A stretch of 64,000 nt of DNA from Tieghemiomyces parasiticus (lineage: Eukaryota > Kickxellomycota > Dimargaritomycetes > Dimargaritales > Dimargaritaceae), in assembly GCA_027575765.1 (NCBI GenBank), contig JANBPT010000102.1:1-64000 (forward strand), written 5' to 3'. The number at the start of each line of letters is the position of its first letter. Within the stretch, counting starts at the first letter, position 1. Shown here piece after piece: positions 12,763 through 24,356 of the stretch. The notes below the pieces were generated by a model. The model saw only the letters and a program-made list of their open reading frames with translations, searched no databases and was not told where the DNA came from. The translations under genes were made by a program, and so were the position numbers.

Positions 12763-13828
12763 GACCGATCTATATTCGGGGGCGGAGAGTGTTGGGCCTG
12801 GCCTCCCTGTACGGTGAGTGTTTTCGTGACCAACAATATGCGGAAAATGGATATGAAAGTTGATACTGAGATCCTCAAACTCCGAGAGGTAGAGAGCCCC
12901 AAGTAGATAAAAGTGCGGGGAGTCCAAAGTTAGCCGCACACACACACATATACAAAATAAACGTGACGGTGAAAGAACAAGGGTGGGTCGCCGGCTGGGA
13001 CGTACCGGAAAGTCGCTAATAGGGCGAACACCTCGAACCCCGCGGAAATAGTGAGAGAAAATTGGGTATAGAGGCGATGCGAAATGGTTGTGTCATCGTA
13101 CACTGACCGTGGTGGCAGTCAGGGGTTATCTGTGGTCTTCTAGCTTGTCTGTCAATGGTGATAGATACGGCCGCTTACCACGCAAACCATCCCATCACTC
13201 CCTACCCACCCACCGTCCCTTACGGTGGGTGATCATCAGTCCTGCTACAGATAGGCAATTCCCTATTAAAATGAAGCAAGGCAAAGGAATGGTGAGTGAG
13301 GAATACGGCACTTGCGCTAAAGTCAAAGAAAAAGGGGTAATAGGGGCCGGCATAAGTGGTGAGGGGCTATGCGGTCCCGCATGGCCCTAAAATCTGATTG
13401 CTGCTAATCTGCCTTCCGTCCTCACAGGTCATGACAAGTGTCCCGCTCCGTGCCAAAGTCGACCACGCGCTGGGTAGGTGGATAAGGTCCTGTGTAGACA
13501 AGACGCTGATAAGCGTTCTTGTCATCACAAGCCCGCTGGTATTCTTTTTTTGATCCGCTCACCTCCTGAGCCTCTTGATTCCACCTCTATGGGTCGGCAC
13601 ATACCGACACTGGTACGCATAAAGAATGTGCTAAAATACTCGGGATTGCTCGTGCAATCTACAGTCTAATCCTCGACGGCAGTCTAGGGCCACACAAGGG
13701 TCTATATTATAATCTGGTGGCGCAATAATCTGCACCCTGTGTCTTCGGTAACCCCGAGTTACGTGAACACCAGCTTGGCATGAGCACGCAAGGTGCCCTC
13801 AACTCCATTTTGACCCGGCAATCGGCGC
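12763..13828. other. Intergenic upstream of the permease
   Basis: No gene seen. It contains a short CA microsatellite (12937-12948) and the promoter of the permease gene. The rest is the 3' flank of the Tim44-like gene. Confidence 0.4.
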
Positions 13829-15028
13829 TTACGAAGGCTGTCGGGCCGGGTAACTCTCGGCAAGCGGGATCACGTCCGGATGGGTAAGGCGATTCATGAC
13901 AACTTGGCGGTCCACAGTATAGTCGATATCGGCGACCCGCCAGTCCAGTGGTGACTGATCGTGGGTGGTGCTACAGGTTGCCTGAAGGGTGACAATCACG
14001 AAACGATGGAGCTGGCTCTCGACGGGTTCGTCACACTCTGCAATGCCGGTAGCGCCGGTCGGGAGTTGCACTTCGAAACGAACGTCGGCGTCTAGAAGCA
14101 CGTCGACCTGGATAATGCGCTCCAGTTGCTTCGCCCGTTCTAAGATGGATTCCATCGCCTTGGCTGATAGCAGGCTCTTCTTCGCCGACGAAGGATTAAA
14201 GGGGACATAAGTGACCCCAGTCTCACTGGGGACGAGGGTCACAGTATGGTTGCGGGTATCCTGGTCGCGGATTTCCTTGGTCTTGTTGGCCAGTTTGGTC
14301 AGGTAGGTCTCACGCATCTGGGCTAGGTCATCCTCCGAAACGGGGCGGCGGTAACCCCAGCGGATCAAATACTCATACCAGTACCGTTTCATTGCGTCGG
14401 ATGGCGCGACAAAAGTATCAGATTCCACAATCTGGCCGAGGTCAACGGAGCCGAGCTCGAGTACGACCCGGCCGTTCTCGCGGTTTAACCGTTCGAGCGG
14501 GGGCTGGTACACTGAATACAGGGCCGGCGTGAGCATATTTTTCAGGGCTGCCTGGTCGTTTTCGGAGATGGCCTTGCACACGGCCCGGAGCGCGACCTCC
14601 GCCCCGCGACCCATGTCGCTAGGGGAGTGGCCCTGGCGCCCGATAAAGTTGGTGATGGTCGCTATACGGATCATCGAAAAGACCTGGCTGCGCAGGCTGT
14701 TTAGGAAACCGCTCCAGAAACCCGTTGGCAGAGGGAATACCTTGGTACGCCAGGGTTGCAGCATTCGCGCATCGGTCTTCCACGGAAAGGGGTAGGGTGT
14801 CGGCTGGTCGTAAATGCCTGGCCCGTCCTCGCTAGGGGACGTAGTGGACGGAGGGTCCTCCGTCGGCGAGGTCTGACTACTCAGGCGAGCGTACCGCCCG
14901 TATAGGGTCGCTGGGGGCAGCTGGACGGCCTGGCCAGGGAGCCGCCAGCCGGCCGACCGTCCCATGAGGTTTAGATTAGGGCTTACGGCCCGGTGGAGGG
15001 CTGTTCTCGGTAGCGATCGGGTCAACAT
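13829..15028 (-). CDS. Mitochondrial Tim44-like domain protein, probable Mba1 / mL45 ribosomal protein
   Basis: Single exon, 399 residues. The N-terminus is rich in Arg/Leu/Ser without acidic residues (MLTRSLPRTALHRAV), typical of a mitochondrial targeting sequence. After a Ser/Pro-rich linker (residues about 50-75), the segment from about residue 130 on shows Tim44-like features: ALRAVCKAISENDQAALKNMLTPAL, then a beta-rich domain ending with VADIDYTVD. This domain occurs in Tim44, in mitoribosomal protein mL45, and in its yeast counterpart Mba1, which tethers translating mitoribosomes to the inner membrane. The length and the lack of the Tim44 N-terminal coiled coil favour Mba1/mL45 over Tim44. 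Family assignment is moderately secure and the exact orthology is inference. Confidence 0.72.
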   Translation of the reverse strand: MLTRSLPRTALHRAVSPNLNLMGRSAGWRLPGQAVQLPPATLYGRYARLSSQTSPTEDPPSTTSPSEDGPGIYDQPTPYPFPWKTDARMLQPWRTKVFPLPTGFWSGFLNSLRSQVFSMIRIATITNFIGRQGHSPSDMGRGAEVALRAVCKAISENDQAALKNMLTPALYSVYQPPLERLNRENGRVVLELGSVDLGQIVESDTFVAPSDAMKRYWYEYLIRWGYRRPVSEDDLAQMRETYLTKLANKTKEIRDQDTRNHTVTLVPSETGVTYVPFNPSSAKKSLLSAKAMESILERAKQLERIIQVDVLLDADVRFEVQLPTGATGIAECDEPVESQLHRFVIVTLQATCSTTHDQSPLDWRVADIDYTVDRQVVMNRLTHPDVIPLAESYPARQPS

Positions 15029-18000
15029 GGGTGCGGTAAGTAATGCGATAGGGTGACAAGACAGAAGGAGAGGAGGAAGGCGGCGTCAGAGGTTCGAAAT
15101 CGGGAGAGATGGAAAGGTGGAAAGCTACACGATGCCAGCGGTCACGGATGGGACCACCGGTCCGGTAGGCGATGTGGCTCTGAGGTCTCACACCTCTGTC
15201 CGCATCTTCGCTGCACTTGACTAGTTACGTAACCGGTACCTTACTACATCTCACCGTCAGCCTCCGCCTTCCCCATTCTCGCCCCTCATTCTTTAGCGGA
15301 ATATTGGGAAATGGTGACAGTTTACAAAATAGTATTAGTATTTTATTTGATGATGCTGGTGAGATGCTTACATAATGACCAACAATTGTCAAGGCATACT
15401 AGCTTCACCCAGTATTGCCTCCCTGCGCGGTTAGAGCCAAGTGCCGCTTTATAATCCTGGGGTTCCTAGAATCCGGCCCATAGGGGGCACCGCGTCTAAC
15501 GACTAGCAATGTTATTGGATAACAATTCTATTACAATATCCTATTAAGCAGCTCTAAAAAGAGCCAAATCGCAACCACACTGTGGCTTTAACGCATGACG
15601 CTTCGCCGGGTCATTAATGAAGGACTGTTGCCACGACTACGTAGAAGCTGGTCACCATCTAGCCGAGCCGCTCGACAGCGTGGCAGTTGTTAGACTACAG
15701 GCCGCTGGACAGGCCTATGAGATTGATAGTTTTGTCGAGGAGGCTTTAAGTCCGCACAGGGTACCCGGTACAGGGTGTTGATACCTACCACGGTCGCCGC
15801 GTGAAACGTATCCACCGTGTGGGGGATTTTGGATAAAGGCCGGGAAAAGTGGGTCCCGCCCATGAGGATGCGCAGTTCCTGAGCTTCATGGCGGCGGTGG
15901 GCTCAGGCGGTGTGGTGGATCTGGGCAACAGTGACCCTGATGTCAGTTACCTCTGCGCAAATCAGCCGGTGAGCGAGGAAGGATTATGGGTAGTTAGGGC
16001 GTGTCTTTACCGCGAGCTTAAGCAGCTATAAGTAAGTGTTGACGGTCCCCCAGAGTACAGTTGAATTACAGCGGGGAAATGTACGAGGCCCGTAGGTCGA
16101 CGGGGGGTACCTAAGCAAGTGTGTTATTTAGTAGGCCAAGAGGTTAATAGCCAACAAGCCCGTAGGATTGCCCTGGGCGTTGGTGCTTGCACCCTAGATA
16201 ATGATGATAAGGAAGGCCGGGTTCTCAGCGACCCTATCTGTATAGGAAAGTAGGATGGTTGTGAGGACCGCCGTGGATACAGACTGCTGCACGTGCACCA
16301 TCTCTAGTTTGACCACAGGCTAATTCCCGGCAATATGAGTGTCTAAGATGTCGCAGCTGGAGCATGGCCATCACTGGATGCACAGGGTATTGGGCAGGGA
16401 TCTGACCGAGTTGGTTGCGAGAGGCTGTAGATAGATACCTAAGGGACAAGGTGGACGGGTCTGGCTGCCCAGTGGGTGCTGTTGGGCCAAATCAGGTGGG
16501 TAGTGGCAGCATCCACCTAATTGTTTGGCCTTGGGGGCAGTGTCATATTAGGCAGGTATCATTGACGTCCGTGGCTCGGGTAGTGTGGGGGTAACAAAGG
16601 GATAAGCTGGAATAAAGCATGGAAACCGCATCCATGGGATTTGAGGCGGACCAGTAGCACATTCTTCCCAAATAGCTTGCGCATTCTCAATAGCGTGGAA
16701 GGCCAGGTGGGCATGAGTAGGTAAGTTGGCGGCCGTGAAGGGTAAGGACAATGGGTGCAACCCAGGGCACCGCCGGCCGAGTTAGAGTGCGTAGGCAACC
16801 ACTGGAATCAAAGCGTACCTTTAGTGAGGGGCAGGGCTAGAACACTAGATGGTGCTTGATAAACCAAGGAACAGGGCTTGTACAAGTGTAGGGCAGTGTG
16901 GCAACTAAACAAGCTTTATGTAAAAACTAAGGAATACTGCCCATAGGACAAGAGCTGATACCCCTTGGTAAGTAATGCAAGTGAAGGCAGTTCAGTGCTC
17001 AACCCACCCCGGACAAGGCGAGTTAGCAACTTTCGTTGTGCAACGTGGCCTTGGTATGGAAACTCCGAACATCAGACCCCTTTCCCGGGATTTGGGTATC
17101 CTGGCAGCCTTTGTATCATTTTTTTGGCGAACAATAGGTCCAATAGAACCGTCGCCACCAAGTCTGGCACCTTGGTCAAGTGGCTTGAGGCCCTGGCCAC
17201 CAAGCACAGCCACAGATCTATCAGAATGGCCAACCATTGGACAGCTCGCTCGTCTAGGCCATCCACTATACACCTGGCGGTAAGGCTATTTGTTTGGGGT
17301 GTTTTGAATGGCATGGATAGAACTACCGATCGTTTGTCTCTTTGCAGTACTTGGAGGCACCGGGGCGGGCTTATACCCGAATGCCAAGCACCCGCCAGCT
17401 TGGGAACGGTACCCCCCCCCTGCATATATAGCTAGCCTGTGAGCCACGGTACGTTGGGTCGATGAGATTTGGAGGTCCGGAAACAAGTTAGTACGGGGTG
17501 GTCGCAGGTGCTGGCGATACTTACGCATAGCCATGCTCGATCCAGGTCTGCGGCCGCAACCACGACCTCACAGTACCCACGCCCGGAAACGCTATGCCAA
17601 AGAAAAAATATTGACCCGGACAATCATCCTTACGGGGGTTGTAAGCCTCTTCTCCACACTCTTCGACCCACCTGCCGTGGACACCAGACAACCATTACAG
17701 TTTGTAGCTGCACCGGCTAGTAAAAAAAACAATCACCACTAATGCACTGATCACCGCAATAGGTCGAGCCGCGCATAATATCAATAATTCCGCCAGTGAA
17801 CCTTGTCAGTGGCTTAAAATAAGGCCTGCAGAAGGCTAGCATGGGTCTGGTGAGTGGCCGCAAGTTGGTCGAGGGGCACCGTTCCCTCCTCGCAGCGCAC
17901 CGTACACAACTCGACCGAGCTAATCTTGCCAACACACCGCACCCTGGCCGCTCTCTTGCGCACTATCGGCAGTAACCGTAGCAACTGTACAATCCCTCCC

Positions 18001-18277
18001 AAATCGGAAACCGGCGCCACCTCCATACCCCCCCTCATCTGGCTGCGCTTCGACCAGCCAACTTCCGAGGAAAAATTGGAACTGAATCCGATTCCCTAAC
18101 TCGCCCTCTCCGATTAGGAATTTCACCCACCTATCGCTCCTCTCCGCTTATCTTGCCATTTGGCCGAGTCATATCACGTACCTCAGCAGCGCCATCTCCG
18201 CCGGTAGTCAACGCATCTCTCCACCACGCCCCGTCCCTCACTTTGTGCTTATCCACCCCGTCCGTTATCTCAGCATC
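15029..18277. other. 3.2-kb intergenic stretch without a recognisable gene
   Basis: The longest gene-free stretch of the housekeeping block. Open frames at 15849-16031 and 16965-17435 have no domain, codon bias or splice support. No tRNA-like T-arm with a matching acceptor was found. The last 300 nt are pyrimidine-rich and are the promoter of the transportin gene. A decayed or lineage-specific gene cannot be excluded. Confidence 0.4.
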
Positions 18278-21200
18278 ATGGCTAGCGATCAAGCGGTTGC
18301 GGAGGTTGTAGCCGCGCTCCAGGCGCTGTACACGGGCACCGATCCCCAAGCGAAACAGAGAGCTAATCTATGGTTGTTGGAATTCCAGAAAACGGTAGGT
18401 AGCCCAACACCTCTATTCTTTTAACTACAGCGGCGACCCGACTTGAGGCATTGCCAGGTCCGTATTCGGTCTGAGCCCGACCGGTAGTGCTCTCGGCCGG
18501 ACCTCGTCGTAATCCCTACGCTTGCATACGTTGTTATCACGGCCCGGTATACAGCTCAGGTTCGCTGCTTTTGGGTATAAAAAAGACATATCCATGGAGC
18601 AAGGCACTCCGACCTAAACACTTACATTCCTTGACGATCGAACCGCCCGCTTCTATACCACACTCAGCCCCAATCCTGGACCACCGCGGACAGGATCCTC
18701 AACAGTGGCGATACGGCGCTGGAGGCTAAGATCTTTGCCGCCCAGACCCTACGTCACAAGGTAAGCTACTCTGCTTACCCACCCTGCGTAGCCGAGCGCC
18801 CACTAAGCGGTGTGGCCGACGGGCCACCCTTGCCACTCGTAATGGAACCCGTCGCATCGAATCCGCGCTAACCACCCGCCCTTATCTCTTTTACCTTCCT
18901 GCACCCCCCTCCTTAACTATACCCCATCAGATCACATACGATCTGGGCGAGCTCGACACCACCGCCCAATTGTCTCTGCGTGACTCGCTGCTAAATCTGC
19001 TCTATAATTTCCGCACCGGGCCCAAGGTCATTGCAACCCAGCTGTGTCTCTCCCTGGCCGGTCTAGCCGTTCAAGTCGCCGAGTGGACCGGCGTGATCCC
19101 GCAGATGATGCAGCTGTACGGGACCAACCCGGAATCGGTGAGTTGTCTGATGGAGTTTTTGGCTGTCCTCCCAGAGGAGGCCAACCGGGAGCGCCGCTCC
19201 ACCATGGACCCGCAGGCCTATGATGACCGGTGCGAGGCCCTACTATCACGCAACGCCCCCACCGTCGTGGATACCCTGACTCGGTTCATGCAGAGCCCCG
19301 AGTTGGGTGCCGGGGCCCGTGAAGCCATCCTACAGTGCCTCCGCAGCTGGCTCAATGCCGGAGAGATTTCGACCGGCATGCTGCAAGGCAGCCCGCTCAT
19401 GTCGGTGGCCTTCGACAGTCTCCGTGATCCGGATCTCTTTGAGGCGGCGGTCGATGTGACCTGTACCTTGGTGTACGACTCCAAAGAGGCCGACGACGTA
19501 CCCGCCCTGCTCGCTAGTGACATCTTCCCCCAGCTGCGGGCCGCCCACCGGTATATGCGGGAGACGTGGGACCAAGAGGACCCCGAGCTGGTCCGTGGTT
19601 TCTGTCGTCTGTTCACCGAGGCATGCGAGTCCTACATTGGCATTTTGGTCCGCCAGCTGGACACCTACGGTGAGCTCCTCGAGGCCCTCCTGGAGTGCAT
19701 GACCTTCCCCGATTTGGACATTGTACCCATGACTTTCACCTTCTGGGCGCAGCTCACTGACCGCATGCAGGAGAGCGTACCGGTCGACCGCCGCGCTGGG
19801 CTGGAGCCCGTGTTTGAACGCCTGGTGGGGGTCATCCTTGAGCACCTCCGTTACCCACCGGAACCCTCTGATTGGACCGCTGAGCAACAAGACCAGTTCC
19901 GTGCCTTCCGGCACGACATTGGTGACGTTCTTAAGGACTGCGTGGTGGTGTTGGGCACCGAGCGCGCCCTGGCCCGGCCCTACGCTGTCCTGGCCGAGCA
20001 CGTTCCTGCCGCGACTAGTAACACTGCCGCCGCCACCCCCGGTCCCAACGACTGGCAGGTCATCGAGGCCGCCCTCTTCTCGCTTCGGGCCATGGGCCGG
20101 ACGGTCGATCCCGAGTCCAACGGCGCGCTGGGTGCTATCATGGGCCTGCTGCCCCGCCTCCCGACCCACCCCAAGATCCGGTACGCCGCCACCCTCGTCA
20201 TCGGCCGCTACACGCTTTGGACCCGCCGCCACCCGGACGTGATCGCGTTCCAGCTCGGCTTCATCTGCGACGGCTTCGCGTTCCCCGAGGTGGCTGCCGC
20301 TTCAGCCATGGCCCTGCGCTTCCTGTGCCAGGACTGCGCCCCATGGCTCGCCCAGTACCTCCCACAGCTCCACGGGCTCTACGCTACAGGTCTGCCCAGC
20401 CTCCACGCGAAAGACGTTCGCGAAATTACCGAGGCCGTGGCCCACGTGCTGGCAGCCCTACCCGCTGGCCAGGTCCTTCCGGGGCTGCAGCCCTTCTGCG
20501 AACCATCACTGGTCCGCCTGGCCGCCCTAGCCGAACGGGGCGCCGGTCTGTCGCCGACCGAACTCACCGATCTGACCGACGCCCTGGAGCGCGTCACGAC
20601 ATTCCTAACAGTGACGGGTGAGGAGGGCTGCGTGGACGAAGTGCAGAGCCTCGTCGCTCAGGTGTGGCCCGTAGTGGAGAAGGCCGTCGCGGCCCACGTG
20701 GCCTACGCTCCACTCGGCGAGGTAGCCGCACGGTTTTTCACCTGTTGCACGGGGCCCTACGGGGGTTCGTTCGTGTCCCAGGTGCCCGCCCTCGCCCGAC
20801 TCCTGGTGGAGTGCTTCCAGCGCTCGCAACTCAGCTGCTACCTGTGGGTGGCAAAGAAGCTGACGGTCCGGTACGCCCGTCCAGGCGACCTAATTCCAAC
20901 CCTCCTCCGGCTGTTGGGCGACCTCGTGCCAACCTTCTTCGCGGTGGTGGAGGCGCGCGGATGCGTCGAGATCCCCGACGTTGTGGAGGAGTTTGCCTGC
21001 TTGGTGGCAGCCAGCCTCAAGGAGTTCCCCACTCGGGTATACGAGGCACCCTGGTTCGGCCAGCTGGTCGGTGCCCTGCTCCCGCTGTTTGCGGTGGGCG
21101 AACCCTACGCTCTCACTGCCCTATTCCGCGTGTTTTTGACCCTCCTGGACACGGCGCGGGCTAACCATCAAACCCCGGTCGTCCACCGCAGCGAGGAGCT

Positions 21201-21576
21201 GGCCCATCGGAACCTAACCCCGGCTGCTGTGACCCAGCTCGTGGCGGCCCTCCGGGCCCACGGCGCCACCCTCACCGGTATTATGGTGAGCGGCGTCGCC
21301 GAGGGATTGGACGTGTCGTTCATTCCGGACGCCTCTCTCCTCGTGGGAGATTTGGTCGAGGTTCTGCCTAACGAGGCCGCCGGTTGGCTCGCGGACCGCA
21401 TCGCCGCGTTCCCCGACTCGGCGTACCCGCCCGCCGCCAAGCAGAAGTTCGCGGAGGGACTTGCCCACGTCGTCCAGCACCGTGCGTGGGATACCCTCCC
21501 GCGTCGCCTTCGTGACTTCTCGGCCGTGTACCGCCGGCGTAATCGCCTGGGCAACGCCCCGGCAGCGGACTCGTGA
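18278..21576 (+). CDS. MTR10: Nuclear import receptor, transportin-3 / Mtr10 (importin-beta family)
   Basis: HEAT-repeat karyopherin that carries SR-type RNA-binding proteins into the nucleus (family knowledge). Exons 18278-18394, 18668-18760 and 18931-21576, all in phase 0 with GT-AG introns, give 951 residues (human TNPO3 923, yeast Mtr10 972). The N-terminal exons reproduce the importin-beta N-terminal pattern: ALQALYTGTDPQAKQRANLWLLEFQKT, then WTTADRIL, then ALEAKIFAAQTLRHKITYDL. FRTGPKVIATQLCLSLAGLAVQ is the conserved second HEAT region. The remainder is alpha-helical and leucine/alanine-rich throughout. The first two short exons rest on splice-phase logic and family match. Confidence 0.9.
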
Positions 21577-22857
21577 TTTATTCGCCTTTGCACTACTAAC
21601 CGCTAGGGAAGCCTACACCTACCGATGTGTTACTTCTATCACCTGCTTCACTGACCACCCATCCGCTCATCAGGTCGGCTCGTGCTTTTTTTATTTTTTA
21701 TTATTACATTTTTGCTATAATCCTGCATATTGTCATTTCTCTCGTCCCAGCTGCCCCGTTTGGTCCATTCCGCTACTCACATGTTGCCTTCCCCCGCTCC
21801 TCGCCGCCATTTTATTGTGTACCTCTTTCCTGTTGCCCGCTCGTCTGCTTAATTAAATCATGGTATATCCACAACCACCTTGCCACCCTTTGAGGGCACT
21901 GACCAACGGTACAGCACTGGATCTTTGGATTCACAATTAGAGGCTAGGTCAAGTGTAACAGCGTGAGGATCCGGGGAAAAGTTAGCCCCCGCCTCGTGGA
22001 AATATTCTCCCACCATGGCCTATGTCCACTGGCGGGGTAGAAAATTGGCCGGGCGTCCCGCCTTTTTTGGGACGAGAGGGGCGGACGTCGACGGGCCGTG
22101 TACGAGACCTGAACCTCACCGGCCGGCCAGAATTTGAAGGTTTCCAAATGTACAGCTGAGGTTATCGGATGTGTCTACTAAGGGTTCACAACGCCCACCC
22201 CTCCGTGCCTCCCTCTTTCCGCGCTTGCCTCAAACCGCAAAGTTTGTACATCACCTTTTATCTAGTCGCGTCAGACTTCTACCTACCTAGGTAAGGCGTG
22301 CTGCCAGCCCCTATCCCCTTGTGCACCACGCCGCCACCCTGCCCGCCGAGCGCATCCATCCATCCGTCCATCCGTCAGCCTAGGCCGAGATCTCCATACG
22401 ACGGTGCGCTGTGACAGCTAATGCGATGATTCCGGAAACACGACAGCCCTTGTCATCCATCCGTTCTGGTTTCGGAGCAGTACTATCAAGCATATACCCG
22501 GTTATGCTGATCTAGGTGGTGGACCGGAGCTGATCTTGCCCACAAGATGATTCACCAGCCGATGAAATGTGGGAATCTCGGATGTGGTGGGTGTGCTTGG
22601 GCGGCCATGACATTGGTGGCATCATGCCAAGTCGTTGGGCCTCCTTTAATGTTACGGTCCTTTGACGTTGCCCGGAAGCGCGAGAAATCGTCACAATCTA
22701 GACCGACGCACCACCGTCGTAGAGTTCAGCGTCACCCTGGGATCATGCGAGTAAAGTTCAACCCCTGGGCCCAATGGAAACTAACCCCTCCCCCTTCTCT
22801 CTCCTTGCTTTGTTGTCTTCACTCCCCGCCACAGGTACCAAACTAGCACCTCACATC
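21577..22857. other. Intergenic: transportin 3' flank, RPS16 promoter and probable leader intron
   Basis: No gene seen. The stretch at 22789-22834 is a strong pyrimidine tract ending CACAG, just before the RPS16 leader. A GTAAGG donor-like site near 22291 would make a 5'-UTR intron, as is common in ribosomal protein genes. The donor choice is a guess. Confidence 0.4.
22353..22376. repeat. Short CATC/CGTC tandem repeat
   Basis: About six tetranucleotide units alternating CATC and CGTC lie in the RPS16 upstream region. It is simple microsatellite-like sequence with no other feature attached. Confidence 0.6.
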
Positions 22858-23280
22858 ATGCAGGCTGTACAGACCTTCGGTCGCAAGAAGACCGCCACCG
22901 CCGTGGCCCACTGCAAGGCCGGTAAGGGCCTCATCAAGGTCAACGGCTCCCCGCTGAACCTGATTGAGCCCGAGATTCTGCGCTTCAAGGTGTACGAGGC
23001 CGTCCTGGTCATTGGTGAGGACAAGTTCTCCAACCTGGACATCCGCGTCGTGGTCCGGGGCGGCGGTCAGGTCTCCAAGATCTACGCCATCCGTCAGGCT
23101 ATCGCCAAGGCCGTCGTTGCCTACTACCAGAAGTTCGTGGACGAGGTGACCAAGAAGGAGATCAAGGACACCGTCGCCGCCTACGACCGTACCCTCCTCG
23201 TCGCTGACCCGCGTCGCATGGAGGCCAAGAAGTTCGGTGGTCCGGGTGCCCGTGCCCGTGTCCAGAAGTCGTACCGTTAA
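22858..23280 (+). CDS. RPS16: 40S ribosomal protein uS9 (Rps16)
   Basis: Small-subunit ribosomal protein at the decoding site. The 140 residues include the near-invariant eukaryotic blocks [62 protein letters not shown], and the C-terminal [17 protein letters not shown], whose last residues reach the P-site tRNA in known structures. Single coding exon starting at the only suitable ATG. The immediately preceding pyrimidine tract plus CAG suggests that the leader is spliced. Codon use is extremely C-biased, as expected for a highly expressed gene. Confidence 0.98.
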   Translation: MQAVQTFGRKKTATAVAHCKAGKGLIKVNGSPLNLIEPEILRFKVYEAVLVIGEDKFSNLDIRVVVRGGGQVSKIYAIRQAIAKAVVAYYQKFVDEVTKKEIKDTVAAYDRTLLVADPRRMEAKKFGGPGARARVQKSYR

Positions 23281-24356
23281 AATGGATACTGTATGTGTGT
23301 GTATTGGGGAGCGGTGGGATGTATACGTGCACCCTGGGGTTCGACTATCCACATACACACATACCCTGGTCGTCCCTGCGTCGCCTTCGTGCCCGCCACC
23401 GCTCGTCGCATTCTTACGCATCTGCCGCACTCTCTCAATATATTGAATTGTCACTTTGGTTATAGATGCCAGTATTCCGGTGATGGAAATATAATGGACA
23501 TTGAAGAAGCGGCCAAATAATGGTCGGGACTAGTAGTTTTGTTTGGTAAACTGGATTTAAGCTTAGCCTTGACTAATGAAGCGTCATCCAGCAGAGTCAG
23601 GATCCTAGAGAAAGCGGGCTGTAGAGAATCATTTCGGGCGGAAGCGTTGATTTGGCAGAGCCAACGCTCGCATCGAAATGAAGACCGATATGGCATGACT
23701 ACCGATTTACTTATACCAGGGGAACATATGGAGCCGGCCCCCCTCCCCCCTACTAAACCACCCGTATCACATAACTACTCAGAGCTGGATCCGGTGCTCG
23801 ATGATAAAGCGGCCAGTCCTGAACCTGTACGTTAAAGGTTGTGAACTAATGGACCGAATATCATAAATAGACAAGTTGCGCTGTTATCAGTACTATTAGG
23901 GAACTGACAGCAAAGCAAACTCGGAAGGCTATGGGCGCTCAAGAATGGCGTAGCCCCATGGACCCCTTCCCTCCATCGGACTGTTGATGTGCCTGCCCTT
24001 TCGTTCACAATCCAGATTCAGCCTTGCCGGTCCGTATAGGGTCCAGTTCGACTATCCACTTGCGTTTCCGTGGGCTACCATCCAACTTGACATTTCTTCC
24101 TAAAGACATTGGCCGTTACCATATATACCCACGACGCGACACGGATCGACGCCGGCAGCATCTACTGTGACTTGGTAGCTATCTGCTCATCCCTATTCCG
24201 TTGGGCACGTAACGGACGCGCAATACAAACTTCACATCTTGTGGTCTCGCTCGGCGCCTTATCCTCATTCACATTCCGGCGGCGCACATTCGTCCTGGGC
24301 CATCTTGTAGCGTGAGGCCTGTCGAATACCCCCCAACACATCTTTAGACTCTGCGC
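23281..24356. other. Intergenic between RPS16 and MED23
   Basis: RPS16 3' flank followed by MED23 promoter. Open frames at 23539-23835 and 24109-24315 lack start or homology support and are treated as chance. Confidence 0.4.

Noticed and set aside
23320..23350. GGTTCGACT resembling a tRNA T-loop downstream of RPS16
   Set aside because: The flanking bases cannot form the T-stem and no acceptor stem exists.
24109..24315. Frame just upstream of MED23 that could be taken as its first exon
   Set aside because: It opens without an ATG and its reading phase does not connect to the MED23 frame by any good splice pair.
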